A stretch of DNA of 64,000 nucleotides from Bradyrhizobium yuanmingense (GCF_029167105.1 NZ_JARFML010000023.1:1-64000), one strand, 5' to 3'; counted from the stretch's first letter, positions 18,125 through 26,149 are shown. A program made the numbers and translations. The notes: generated from the letters alone by a model not told the origin.

Positions 18125-18224
18125 GTCATTCCGGGGCGACGCGCCAGCGTCGAGCCCGGAATCCATAACTACGATCGAAAGTGTGGATTCCGGGCTCGCG
18201 CCTTGCGGCGCGCCCCGGAATGAC
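18125..18224. repeat. interspersed palindromic repeat, family B copy 3
   Basis: Bounded by perfect ends GTCATTCCGGGGC and GCCCCGGAATGAC, with inner arms CGAGCCCGGAATCCATAAC and GTGTGGATTCCGGGCTCG. It lies between the maiA start and the operator at 18264, so maiA transcripts from that operator would carry it in their leader. Confidence 0.9.
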
Positions 18225-18249
18225 ACGACCTTGTGTGTCGTTCGTCAAG

Positions 18250-18283
18250 TTGACGCTACATAGATTGTAAGTATACTGTCAAT
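18250..18283 (+). promoter_or_regulatory. divergent promoter and MarR-type operator of gentisate dioxygenase
   Basis: The operator ATTGTAAGTATACTGTCAAT (18264-18283) is a dyad with 8 of 10 matching positions per half. On the plus strand TTGACG (18250-18255), 16 bases and TATACT (18272-18277) form a good promoter whose -10 box is the operator centre. On the minus strand a perfect TTGACA (18282-18277) could serve as the -35 box for maiA-marR. One bound dimer could therefore shut both directions. Confidence 0.72.
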
Positions 18284-18309
18284 TAACAAAACGATCGGGA
18301 GCAGCAACC

Positions 18310-19350
18310 ATGGAAGCCGTGACCAAGACGCCGGAACGCGAGGCGTTCTACCGGAAGATCGACGGCGAGAACCTCACCGCGCTGTGGACGGTGATGAGCG
18401 ACCTGATCACGCCGGAGCCGAAGAGCGCCTGCCGGCCGCACCTCTGGAAGTTCGACGTCATCCGCGACTACATGGTTGAAGCCGGCAAGCTGATCACGGC
18501 CAAGGAGGCCGAGCGGCGCGTGCTGGTGCTGGAGAACCCCGGGCTGCGCGGGCAATCCAAGATCACGACCTCGCTCTATGCCGGCGTGCAGATGGTGGTG
18601 CCCGGCGACGTCGCGCCCGCGCACCGGCACAGCCAGTCGGCGCTGCGCTTCGTGCTCGAAGGCAGGGGTGCCCACACCGCGGTGGACGGCGAGCGCACCG
18701 CGATGGAGCCGGGGGACTTCATCATCACGCCGTCGATGACCTGGCACGATCATTCCAACGAGACCGATCAGCCGATGTTCTGGCTCGACGGCCTCGATAT
18801 TCCCCTGGTGCAATTCTTCGACTGCTCCTTTGCCGAAGGCGCGAAAGAGGACCAGCAGAAGATCACGAAACCCGCCGGCGACAGCTTTGCCCGCTACGGC
18901 CACAACCTCCTGCCCGTCGATGTGAAGCGGAGCTCGAAGACCTCGCCGATCTTCAGCTATCCCTATGCCTACACCCGCGAGGCGCTGGAGAAGGCCAGGA
19001 CGAGCCAGGATTGGGACGCCTGCCACGGGCTCAAGCTGAAGTTCAGCAACCCCGAGACCGGCGATTTCGCCATGCCGACCATCGGCACCTTCATCCAGCT
19101 GCTGCCCAAGGGTTTCAACACCGCGCGCTATCGTTCGACCGATGCCACCGTGTTCTGCCCGATCGAGGGCAAGGGCCGCAGCCGCATCGGCGATACAATG
19201 TTCGAATGGGGCCCGCGCGATCTGTTCGTGGTGCCGAGCTGGCATTGGGTGACACACGAGGCGGACGAGGATGCCGTGCTGTTCAGCTTCTCGGACCGGC
19301 CGGTGCAGCAGAAGCTGGATCTGTTCAGGGAAGATCGCGGGAACGCGTGA
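18310..19350 (+). CDS. gtdA: gentisate 1,2-dioxygenase
   Basis: 346-residue bicupin Fe(II) enzyme that opens the gentisate ring between C1 and C2 to give maleylpyruvate. The N-terminal cupin has HRHSQSALRFVLEG with His105 and His107, and TWHDH with His146, as the likely iron ligands. The C-terminal cupin (about 250-335) has lost the metal His set, as in known enzymes. The length is normal for the family. CGGGAGCAG provides the ribosome site before ATG 18310. It is transcribed alone from the operator-containing promoter, divergent from maiA-marR. The product would be isomerised by the neighbouring MaiA. Confidence 0.92.
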   Translation: MEAVTKTPEREAFYRKIDGENLTALWTVMSDLITPEPKSACRPHLWKFDVIRDYMVEAGKLITAKEAERRVLVLENPGLRGQSKITTSLYAGVQMVVPGDVAPAHRHSQSALRFVLEGRGAHTAVDGERTAMEPGDFIITPSMTWHDHSNETDQPMFWLDGLDIPLVQFFDCSFAEGAKEDQQKITKPAGDSFARYGHNLLPVDVKRSSKTSPIFSYPYAYTREALEKARTSQDWDACHGLKLKFSNPETGDFAMPTIGTFIQLLPKGFNTARYRSTDATVFCPIEGKGRSRIGDTMFEWGPRDLFVVPSWHWVTHEADEDAVLFSFSDRPVQQKLDLFREDRGNA

Positions 19351-19368
19351 GGCGACGCTCTATCCTCC

Positions 19369-19455
19369 GTTATGGCCGGGCTTGACCCGGCCATCCACGC
19401 GCCGTTACGCCCGAGGAAAGACGTGGATGCCCGGGTCAAGCCCGGGCATGACGAC
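19369..19455. repeat. interspersed palindromic repeat, family A copy 1
   Basis: Pattern TGGCCGGGCTTGACCCGGCC-ATCCACG ... CGTGGATGCCCGGGTCAAGCCCGGGCATGACG: two nested hairpins joined by complementary ATCCACG/CGTGGAT. It is located between converging gentisate dioxygenase and the ABC permease. Confidence 0.9.
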
Positions 19456-19491
19456 CTGATTTGTGGCGCTCGCCTGCGTCATCTTTCGTGG

Positions 19492-20316
19492 CTACCGCCA
19501 GTGCAACAGCCGCATCTCCAGCCAGCCGATCACCTTCCCCACGACGAGGCCGAACACCGACAGGATCACGACGCCCGCGAGCAGCTGATCGGTCTGCATC
19601 AGGTTGCCCGCCTGCAGCACGAAGGCGCCGATGCCGTATTGCGCGCCGATCATTTCGGCGCTGACAACCAGCAGCAGCGCGACGGAGGCGGTGATGCGGA
19701 AGCCGGCAAGGATCGCCGGCAGCGCGCCCGGCCAGATCACCTTGCGCACGATGGTGGCGAACGGAACGTTGAAGCTCTGCGCCATGCGGATCAGGTTGCG
19801 CGGCACGGCATCGACGCCGCTATAGACCGAGATCGCGGTCGAGAAGAACACCCCGAGCGCAATGGTCGCGATCTTCGGCTCTTCGCCGATGCCGAGCCAG
19901 AGAATGAGCAGCGGCAGCAGCGCGATCTTCGGGATCGGAAACAGCGCCGAGATGAAGGTGATGCCGACGCTGCGCGCGAGCCGCGACAGGCCGATGGCGA
20001 AGCCGACGGCGATGCCGGCCGCCGTTCCCAACAGCCAGCCGACGCCGATCCGCAGCAGCGAGGCTGAAACATGCTGCCAGAGTGCGCCGGAGACCGCGAG
20101 CTGATAGATCGCACGCACAATTGCGGAAGGGGTCGGCAGAAACAGCGCGTTGACGAGGCCGGCGCTGCCGGCGGCCTGCCAGATCGCGATGACGAAGCCG
20201 AGCGCGATCCAGCCGCCATACCGGCTCGAAGCAGGCACGAAGCCCGCGCCACGAAAGTGGACGCGCCGCGTCGGCTCGTCCTTGGCCGCCGTGCCCGTCG
20301 CCGCGCGGTCAAGCAT
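19492..20316 (-). CDS. ABC transporter permease, nitrate/sulfonate/taurine (SsuC/TauC) type
   Basis: 274-residue inner-membrane subunit with about six helices. The cytoplasmic coupling loop runs VPRNLIRMAQSFNVPFATIVRKVIWPGALPAILAGFRI (about 170-207), the EAA-type motif that docks on the ATPase. Its ATG (20316) overlaps the end of the ATPase gene by eight bases. It belongs to a four-gene operon with the binding protein and an FAD oxidoreductase. Substrates of this subfamily include sulfonates, nitrate, pyrimidine precursors and aromatic acids. Confidence 0.9.
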   Translation of the reverse strand: MLDRAATGTAAKDEPTRRVHFRGAGFVPASSRYGGWIALGFVIAIWQAAGSAGLVNALFLPTPSAIVRAIYQLAVSGALWQHVSASLLRIGVGWLLGTAAGIAVGFAIGLSRLARSVGITFISALFPIPKIALLPLLILWLGIGEEPKIATIALGVFFSTAISVYSGVDAVPRNLIRMAQSFNVPFATIVRKVIWPGALPAILAGFRITASVALLLVVSAEMIGAQYGIGAFVLQAGNLMQTDQLLAGVVILSVFGLVVGKVIGWLEMRLLHWR

Positions 20317-21082
20317 GCTGGACCTCGCGCTCGGCATCGATCGCCTCGTTGCGGATCAGCGACCAGATCTGGTTCTGCAGCGCCAGCAGTTTTTCGCGGG
20401 CCGCCGCTTTGCCGCGTTCCGCGCGCGTCATCGGCACGGGCACGACCTCGCGGATGCGGCCGGGCCGGCGCGACAGCACCACGATGCGGTCGGCGAGCCG
20501 CGCGGCCTCTTCGAGATTGTGGGTCACGTAGACCGCGCCCATGCCGCCATCGGCGAGCAGGCGGATGAAATCCTCCAGCAGCAGCTCGCGGGTCTGCGAA
20601 TCCAGCGCCGACAGCGGCTCGTCCATCAAGAGGATCGCGGGCCTCACCGCGAGCGCGCGCGAGATGCCGACGCGCTGGCGCATGCCGCCGGAGAGCTGCT
20701 TTGGATAGGTCTGGCGAAAATCGGTGAGGCCGGTGCGGCGCAGCGCATCCTCGACCAGCGCGCGGCGCTGCGCGGCCGAGAGCTTTGTGTGCAGCAGCGG
20801 GAATTCAACGTTCTCCTCCACCGTCGCCCAGGGCAGCAGCGCAAAGTCCTGGAACACGAAGGTCAGCGGATTGAGACTGTCCGCCGGCGGCGCCCCGCGC
20901 AGCTCCGGCGCGCCGGAGGTCGGCTGCAGCAGCCCACCGAGGATCGACAGCAGTGTGCTCTTGCCGCAGCCGGACGGCCCGACGATCGCCACCACCTCGC
21001 CGGCGCCGACGGTGAACGAGACGTCGTCGAGCACGGCGAGATCGCCGAAGCGATGGGTGATGTGGCTGGCGATCAGGTCCAT
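20309..21082 (-). CDS. ABC transporter ATP-binding protein (SsuB/TauB type)
   Basis: 257-residue ATPase. Walker A is GPSGCGKST (35-43), the Q-loop is FVFQDFALLPW, the signature LSGGMRQRV is at about 130-138, Walker B ILLMDEPLSALD is at about 149-160, and the switch His is in VTHNLEEA. It powers import with the adjacent permease and binding protein. It overlaps the permease start, giving coupled translation. A family B repeat sits between this gene and the upstream binding-protein gene, which may lower expression of the ATPase relative to the binding protein. Confidence 0.93.
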   Translation of the reverse strand: MDLIASHITHRFGDLAVLDDVSFTVGAGEVVAIVGPSGCGKSTLLSILGGLLQPTSGAPELRGAPPADSLNPLTFVFQDFALLPWATVEENVEFPLLHTKLSAAQRRALVEDALRRTGLTDFRQTYPKQLSGGMRQRVGISRALAVRPAILLMDEPLSALDSQTRELLLEDFIRLLADGGMGAVYVTHNLEEAARLADRIVVLSRRPGRIREVVPVPMTRAERGKAAAREKLLALQNQIWSLIRNEAIDAEREVQHA

Positions 21083-21106
21083 GCTGTCTCGTTTATCCCG
21101 TTCTCC

Positions 21107-21206
21107 GTCGTTCCGGGATGGTCCGAAAGGACCAGACCCGGAACCTCGAGATTCTCAGGTGCGCAAGTGCGCACCATAGTTCTCGCTTCGCGAGCCCCGG
21201 AATGAC
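21107..21206. repeat. interspersed palindromic repeat, family B copy 4
   Basis: Starts GTCGTTCCGGG and ends CCCCGGAATGAC, with inner hairpins GGTCC-GAAA-GGACC (21120-21132) and GGTGCGCAAGTGCGCACC (21158-21175). It is placed inside an operon between binding-protein and ATPase genes, a classic position for mRNA-stability control. Confidence 0.85.
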
Positions 21207-21212
21207 AAAAGG

Positions 21213-22217
21213 TCAGTCCGCCTTCACGAATTCCTTGGCGATGATCGCTTCTGCATCAAAGCCCTTGTCGACGAAGCCTTGCTCCTGCAGCCATTTGATC
21301 TGGTTGTCGACGTTCTTCACGTCGAGCTTGCCGTCGGGATCGATATAGGCGCAGTTGCCGACCACCTGCTCGACCGGCAGGTTGGTGTACTTTGCGATGA
21401 TCTCCAGCAGCGGCTTGGTCTTGTCGTTGATCGGGGCGACACCGTCCTTCATCGCGGCAAGGATGACGTCGTGATATTCGCGGTCGGCTTTCGCGAGCAC
21501 GCCGAGGAATTTCGTCACCAGCGCCCTGTTGGCCAGCGTCTTCGGCGATGCGAATACCGCCCCCAACTGCCACGGCGTCTCGTCACCGACCCAGCCCAGG
21601 AATTTTGCGCCGCCCTCGTCCATCAGCTTTCGCGCAGTCGAGATGGGGAGCAAGGCTGCATCGACGGTCTCGCCCTTGAGCGCGGCGGCGGCATTCGACA
21701 GCGATTGCAGCGGCACGATCTTCACGTCTGCGAGCTTGAAGCCGTATTTGTCGGCGAGCAGGCCGAGCGAATAATGGAAGCTCGATCCGACCTGCGTCAT
21801 CGCCACGCGCTTGCCCGCAAGGTCCTTCGGCGTCTTCAGGCCGCTCGCATAGGCATTGTTGCTGGCGAAATAGCCGATCAGGGGATAGCCCGGCTTCTCG
21901 CGGCTCATGCCGCCGATCACCTTCAGCGTGCCCTTGCCGCCGAGATTGTAGAGCCCGGCGGTGAAGGCGGTGACGCCGAAATCGACGTCGCCCGAGGTGG
22001 TGGCGACCGCAATCGGCTGCGCTGCGTCGAAGAACTTCAGCTCGACCTCCAGGCCGGCCTCACGGAAATAGCCCTTGTCCTGCGCGATGAAGACCGGCGC
22101 CGACGACGACAGGCGGAGCACGCCGATCCTGGCTTTCAGCGCATCCTCGGCCCGTGCCGTGCCTATAGCCATGATCGCCATCAGGCCCGCTACCGCGAGC
22201 CGCGCAATCCCGATCAT
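21213..22217 (-). CDS. ABC transporter substrate-binding protein (NMT1/TauA-like)
   Basis: 334 residues with a signal peptide (about 1-23, AIGTARA). The periplasmic-binding fold is of the NMT1/SsuA/TauA type: RIGVLRLSSSAPVFIAQDKGYFREAGLEVELKFF (about 30-63) is the typical first lobe opening, and VAMTQVGSSFHYSLGLLADKYG is in the second lobe. It delivers an unknown ligand to the permease encoded downstream. It lies 30 bases after the FAD oxidoreductase stop on the same strand. The ligand could be an aromatic or sulfonated acid given the neighbours, but nothing in the pocket can be read. Confidence 0.9.
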   Translation of the reverse strand: MIGIARLAVAGLMAIMAIGTARAEDALKARIGVLRLSSSAPVFIAQDKGYFREAGLEVELKFFDAAQPIAVATTSGDVDFGVTAFTAGLYNLGGKGTLKVIGGMSREKPGYPLIGYFASNNAYASGLKTPKDLAGKRVAMTQVGSSFHYSLGLLADKYGFKLADVKIVPLQSLSNAAAALKGETVDAALLPISTARKLMDEGGAKFLGWVGDETPWQLGAVFASPKTLANRALVTKFLGVLAKADREYHDVILAAMKDGVAPINDKTKPLLEIIAKYTNLPVEQVVGNCAYIDPDGKLDVKNVDNQIKWLQEQGFVDKGFDAEAIIAKEFVKAD

Positions 22218-22247
22218 CCCGTTTCCTCCGCTTTGTCTTGCAGTGCG

Positions 22248-23615
22248 TTACAGGCCTTCGGGCACCGCCTGGTCCCGTCCGATGAAGGCGCCCTGTTGTT
22301 TCAACGTTTCCTGCAATTTTTCAATGGGGATTTCGCGTGGAATCCGGTTTCCGGACAGCGCCAGCGCGGCCGCGGAACCGGCGGCCTCACCCATCGCGAA
22401 GCAGGCCCCGGAGACCCGCGCGGCCGACTGGCCCTCGTGGGTCATCGAGGCACAGCGGCCGGCGACCAGGAGATTGTCGACACTTTCAGGCACCAGCATC
22501 CGGTAAGGCAGCTCATTATAGCCGCGCGATTCCGGGATCGGCGGGAAGGTGAAGACGACATCGCCGGGCACATGGGCCTCGATCGGCCAGCCGTTGACGC
22601 CGATGGAATCCGCAAACGAGGCACAGCCGAGCACGTCCTCACCGCAGAGCTGGTAGCCGCCCTTGATGCGGCGGGTCTCGCGGATGCCGAGCTGCGGCGG
22701 CAGGTCGACGATGTAGGACTTCTCGAACCCCGGCACCGCGCTACGCAGGAATTCGAATGCGGCGAGCGCCTGCCTGCGCCCCTCGATCTCGCCGCGGGTG
22801 AGATCGTCGGGCTCGACGCCGTTGATGGCATGACCGTCCTCGCGCGCGACCTGGGTGAAGTTCACCCGCCATTCGATGCCGGACTTTTGCGGCCGCACGA
22901 TCGCGCTTCTGCGCGGGAATGCGTGGGTGCCGGCCGCGATGGCCTCTTCCATCAATTGCGGAATGGTGCGCCAGGCCTCGCCGGCCTTGGCGGGATCGAT
23001 GCCGTTGAGACGCAGCATCATCGAGGGGTAGAGCGGATGGCCATGCTCGTCGCCGATCTCGAACGGCGCGCCGGCCCACACGGCGAGATCGCCGTCGCCG
23101 GAGCAGTCGATGAAGATTTCCGCGCGCACCGCCTGCCGGCCGGCCTTGGTTTCGACCAGCATCGCGTCGACGCGGCGCTCATCGGCCATGACGACGCCGG
23201 CGCCGAGCGCGTGGAAGAGCATATTCACCTTGTGGCTGGCGAGCAGCTCGTCGGCCGCGATCTTGTAGGCCGCGGTGTCATAGGCCTGGGCAAACACCTT
23301 GCCGAGGATCAGATGCGGCGCGTTGAGGCCGTTCAGATGATCGATCCGCGCCAGCAGCTCCGAGGCCAGACCCTGCACCAGCCGCCGGTGCTCGCCGTGG
23401 ACGTTGCCGTGCAGGCCGCAGAAATTGGTGACGCCGGCCGCGGTGCCCATGCCCCCGAGAAAGCCGTAACGTTCGATCAGCAGCGTCTTCCGCCCCGCGC
23501 GCGCCGCGGCGGCTGCCGCCACGATGCCGGCCGGCCCGCCGCCGAGCACGACGACCTCATATTCGCCATAGAGCGGCACTTGGCGTGCCGGCTCTTCGAT
23601 CGTCTTGGCCCGCAT
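22248..23615 (-). CDS. FAD-dependent oxidoreductase (PF12831 type), first gene of transporter operon
   Basis: 455 residues. The Rossmann motif VVVLGGGPAGIVAAAAAARAG (21-41) binds FAD. ERYGFLGGMGTAAGVTNFCG follows, typical of the FAD_oxidored family that includes heterodisulfide-reductase-like and tricarballylate dehydrogenase-like enzymes. A second FAD contact is LLVAGRCASMTHEGQSAARV near the C-terminus. It probably oxidises the compound imported by the ABC system encoded by the next three genes; the reaction is unknown. ATG 23615 follows GGAAGGA. It is divergent from a LysR gene, its likely activator. Confidence 0.85.
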   Translation of the reverse strand: MRAKTIEEPARQVPLYGEYEVVVLGGGPAGIVAAAAAARAGRKTLLIERYGFLGGMGTAAGVTNFCGLHGNVHGEHRRLVQGLASELLARIDHLNGLNAPHLILGKVFAQAYDTAAYKIAADELLASHKVNMLFHALGAGVVMADERRVDAMLVETKAGRQAVRAEIFIDCSGDGDLAVWAGAPFEIGDEHGHPLYPSMMLRLNGIDPAKAGEAWRTIPQLMEEAIAAGTHAFPRRSAIVRPQKSGIEWRVNFTQVAREDGHAINGVEPDDLTRGEIEGRRQALAAFEFLRSAVPGFEKSYIVDLPPQLGIRETRRIKGGYQLCGEDVLGCASFADSIGVNGWPIEAHVPGDVVFTFPPIPESRGYNELPYRMLVPESVDNLLVAGRCASMTHEGQSAARVSGACFAMGEAAGSAAALALSGNRIPREIPIEKLQETLKQQGAFIGRDQAVPEGL

Positions 23616-23692
23616 GGCGCGTTCCTTCCCAAAATTCCTTGCTTGCGGGCCACTATGAATTAACGCGCAGCGGGCTACAATCCACCAAAATA

Positions 23693-23709
23693 CGCGATCA
23701 GCTTTCGCG
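23693..23709. promoter_or_regulatory. dyad in the LysR/FAD-oxidoreductase divergent promoter
   Basis: CGCGA-N7-TCGCG lies 18 bases before the LysR start and 78 bases before the oxidoreductase start. Position and N7 spacing suit a LysR autoregulatory site; this is inference. Confidence 0.4.
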
Positions 23710-23726
23710 GATCGAGAAAGGTCAAA

Positions 23727-24611
23727 ATGGACATCCTTGTGAACCTTCAGGCCTTCCTTGCCACGGCCGATGCGGCCGGCTTCTCCGCCGCCGGGCGAAA
23801 GCTCAACGTCTCGACGTCGGTGGTCGCCAAGCGTGTCACCCAGCTGGAGGCTCGGATCGGCACGCCGCTGTTTCACCGCTCGACGCGACAATTGCGTCTC
23901 ACCGAAGCCGGCCAGCGCTATGTGCATCGCGCGCGCGGCGTGGTGACTGACGCCGCCGACCTGCTCTCGCGCATGGGCGAGAAGGGCCACGATCTCGTCG
24001 ATCACCTCCGCATCAAGGCGCCGACCTCGCTGACCGTGGCGCGCCTTGCCGACGCCTTCAGCGCCTTCCAGACCCAGAACCCGCGGCTGAAGCTCGAGAT
24101 CGTGCTGATCGACCGTCCCGTCGATCCCGTCACCGAAGGTTTTGACATCGCCATCGGCGCCTTCCCGCATTCTTTCGGCGGCGTCATCGACGAGCCGCTC
24201 TGCCCGCTGAGGCGGCTGCTCTGCGCCTCGCCGGCGTACCTGAAGAAGCACGGCACGCCAAAACATCCGCGCGACCTCGTCGAGCATCGCTGCCTCAGCT
24301 TCATGCCCACCGGCCCGGAGTGGATCTTTGACGGGCCGCGCGGCCGCATCAGCATCCAGGTCAGCCCCTTGCTGTCTTCCAACGAAGGACACGTGCTGGC
24401 GCGCAGCGCGATCGCCGGCAACGGCATCGCGCTGATCTCGCATTATCTTGTGGCGGATGCCTTGCGTGACGGCAGGCTGAAGCCGGTGCTGCGCGACTTT
24501 CCGATTCCGGAATTGTGGGTGAAGGCCGCAATCCCCGAGCGGCGCCGCAACGCGGCTGCGGTGCAGGCGTTGCTGAACCTGCTGAGAGCGTCACTCGCGC
24601 CATCGCTGTGA
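23727..24611 (+). CDS. LysR family transcriptional regulator
   Basis: 294 residues. The N-terminal winged helix (1-60) has ADAAGFSAAGRKLNVSTSVVAKRVTQLE as helix-turn-helix, and an effector-binding domain follows from about 90. Recognition-helix sequence VSTSVVAKRVTQLE places it in the group related to DmlR/PtxR-like regulators. It is divergent from the FAD oxidoreductase-ABC operon and so most likely controls it. GAGAAAGG supplies the ribosome site. Confidence 0.9.
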   Translation: MDILVNLQAFLATADAAGFSAAGRKLNVSTSVVAKRVTQLEARIGTPLFHRSTRQLRLTEAGQRYVHRARGVVTDAADLLSRMGEKGHDLVDHLRIKAPTSLTVARLADAFSAFQTQNPRLKLEIVLIDRPVDPVTEGFDIAIGAFPHSFGGVIDEPLCPLRRLLCASPAYLKKHGTPKHPRDLVEHRCLSFMPTGPEWIFDGPRGRISIQVSPLLSSNEGHVLARSAIAGNGIALISHYLVADALRDGRLKPVLRDFPIPELWVKAAIPERRRNAAAVQALLNLLRASLAPSL

Positions 24612-24622
24612 AGCGCGGTACC

Positions 24623-24691
24623 GTAGCCCGCATGGAGCGCCGCGGAATGCGGGACGCTGGCGCCGGATTACGCTTCTCTCCGTCCGGCTAC
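24623..24691. repeat. degenerate palindromic repeat, family F
   Basis: GTAGCCCGCATGGAG at 24623-24637 is matched by CTCTCCGTCCGGCTAC at 24676-24691. This resembles the GTAGCCCGGATGGAGCG ... CGCTCCATCCGGGCTAC elements common in bacterial genomes, with several mismatches. It lies after the LysR gene. Confidence 0.6.
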
Positions 24692-24744
24692 ATGCCAGCC
24701 ACAAGATGGTTGCCCGGGAACGACGGACCTGACAGAAGTGCCGC

Positions 24745-25017
24745 ATGAATTCGATGCTCTTGAAATCCACCCTGCCCGCCCTGATCGCTCTCACGATCTC
24801 CGCCGCTCCAACCGCAGCCTTGGAGCAAAACTGCCGCTTCATCCAAGCCAAGTCCGATCGCGAGGCCTGCTACAAGCGGCAGGAGGAAGAACTTGCGGCG
24901 AAGCGTAAGCCCGCTGCGTCGCCTGACGGCGGCACGACGCTCGAAACGCTGCGCCAATTGCGCCAGGATGACGATGCCGTCTATCGCAGCATCAACAACA
25001 TCTGCCGCGGCTGCTGA
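24745..25017 (+). CDS. small exported protein, function unknown
   Basis: 90 residues. The signal peptide is about 1-25 (LIALTISAAPTAAL). The mature part has four Cys (30, 42, 87, 90) and a charged helix (AKSDREACYKRQEEELAAKRK). The C-terminus SINNICRGC is Cys-rich. Start may be ATG 24745 or 24754. I know no function; similar short proteins are common hypotheticals in Bradyrhizobium. Confidence 0.65.
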   Translation: MNSMLLKSTLPALIALTISAAPTAALEQNCRFIQAKSDREACYKRQEEELAAKRKPAASPDGGTTLETLRQLRQDDDAVYRSINNICRGC

Positions 25018-25044
25018 GCGGACCGACATTGCGGAGATCGCAAA

Positions 25045-25297
25045 ATGAAGTTGGTGAAGGTGCTGGAAGCAATCGAGACCGTCTCTCGGGGAGCCACAAC
25101 AACGGCGTGTCGCAATACTACGACGCGAAGACGGGCATTTCGCGTTCGCGGAAGAATACTCGTACAGATCGGAATACGGAGGCGAAGTTATTGCCGAGGG
25201 TTGGCAGCAACTGCCTCCAGAAGGAATTTTTGAGACGGCGGAAATGGCAGAGACTGAAGGGTGGTCCACCCTCCTGAAGAGGCACGGGCCAAAGTAA
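25045..25297 (+). pseudogene. small gene broken by a one-base frameshift
   Basis: ATG 25045 has a good site (GGAG at 25032-25035) and begins MKLVKVLEAIETVSR. That frame then loses protein character. From about 25085 a different frame reads PQQRRVAILRREDGHFAFAE and continues protein-like to the TAA at 25295-25297, but has no start codon of its own. Skipping one base in the GGGG run at 25088-25091 joins the two into an 83-residue protein. Either the gene is recently inactivated, or the run carries a sequencing error. Function unknown. Confidence 0.6.
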
Positions 25298-25300
25298 GCG

Positions 25301-26098
25301 TCAGCCACTGCCCCAATTCGCCGCCCGCTTCTCGGCGAAGGACGCCAGTCCCTCCGCGGCTTCCGCGCTCTGGCGCTTGAGGGAGTGCAATTGCACGAGC
25401 CGCGTATAGGCGGCATCGTCCACCGCCATGCCGCCGAACGAGCTCTCCAACGCAAGCCGCTTGGTTTCGGCCATCGCCTCCGGTCCGTTGGCGAGCAGCT
25501 GCTCGACCACCTTGGCGCCCGCGGCCTCGAGATCGGCGAGCGGCACCACCTCGTGGACGAGGCCGATGCGGCGGGCGTCTTCGGCGCCGAAGCGCTCGCC
25601 GGTCAGCGCGTAACGGCGGACTTGCCGTACACTAATGGCATCGCAGAGCTGCGGGATGATGATCGCGGCGGTCAGGCCCCAGCGCACCTCGGTGATCGAG
25701 AACAGGGCGTTGTCGGCGGCAATCACCACATCGCAGGCCGCGATGACGCCGGTACCGCCCCCGAAACAGCCGCCCTGCACCAGCGCGACGGTCGGAATCG
25801 GCAACGTGTTGAGCCGCTGCACGGCTTCGAACGTCGCCCGCGAGGCCGCCTCGTTCGCCTCGCGCGATTGCGGCCGCACGCTGTTGATCCATTTGAGGTC
25901 GGCACCGGCCTGGAAGTGCTTGCCGTTGCCCGTGAGCACGACGACGCGCAAATTGGGCTTCCTGCCGAGGTCGTCCATGGCCGCGAGCACGCCTGCGATC
26001 AGCGCGCCGTCATAGGCGTTGTTGACCTCCGGCCGGTTCAACGTGACGGTCGCAACCCCGCGTTCATCGAGGCTCCACAGGACGGGGCTGGTACTCAT
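25301..26098 (-). CDS. enoyl-CoA hydratase/isomerase family protein
   Basis: 265-residue crotonase-fold enzyme. The oxyanion-hole segments are GNGKHFQAGADLKW (about 57-70) and GGCFGGGTGVIAACD (about 107-121), and a catalytic Glu is in SITEVRWGLTAAI (about 132-144). The pattern is closest to methylglutaconyl-CoA hydratase-like members (LiuC/AtuE type), so a role in leucine or terpenoid-type degradation is possible but unproven. It is single, divergent from the ketopantoate reductase-like gene. Confidence 0.88.
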   Translation of the reverse strand: MSTSPVLWSLDERGVATVTLNRPEVNNAYDGALIAGVLAAMDDLGRKPNLRVVVLTGNGKHFQAGADLKWINSVRPQSREANEAASRATFEAVQRLNTLPIPTVALVQGGCFGGGTGVIAACDVVIAADNALFSITEVRWGLTAAIIIPQLCDAISVRQVRRYALTGERFGAEDARRIGLVHEVVPLADLEAAGAKVVEQLLANGPEAMAETKRLALESSFGGMAVDDAAYTRLVQLHSLKRQSAEAAEGLASFAEKRAANWGSG

Positions 26099-26135
26099 CG
26101 GCGATCCTCCGGTTGTTTGCCGCGCACTATGACCG

Positions 26136-26149
26136 AGGGCGCGCGCCCT
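26136..26149. promoter_or_regulatory. perfect 14-base palindrome in divergent intergenic region
   Basis: AGGGCGCGCGCCCT lies between the divergent enoyl-CoA hydratase and ketopantoate-reductase-like genes. It could be an operator, but GC-only palindromes arise readily in this composition. Confidence 0.25.

Noticed and set aside
21279..23663. Nearly 800-codon plus-strand frame opposite binding protein and oxidoreductase
   Set aside because: Spans two real genes on the other strand and their gap; no domain recognisable.
23616..24443. Upstream extension of the FAD oxidoreductase frame beyond ATG 23615
   Set aside because: It would overlap the whole LysR gene in antisense; the ATG has a good ribosome site and sits just before the Rossmann fold.
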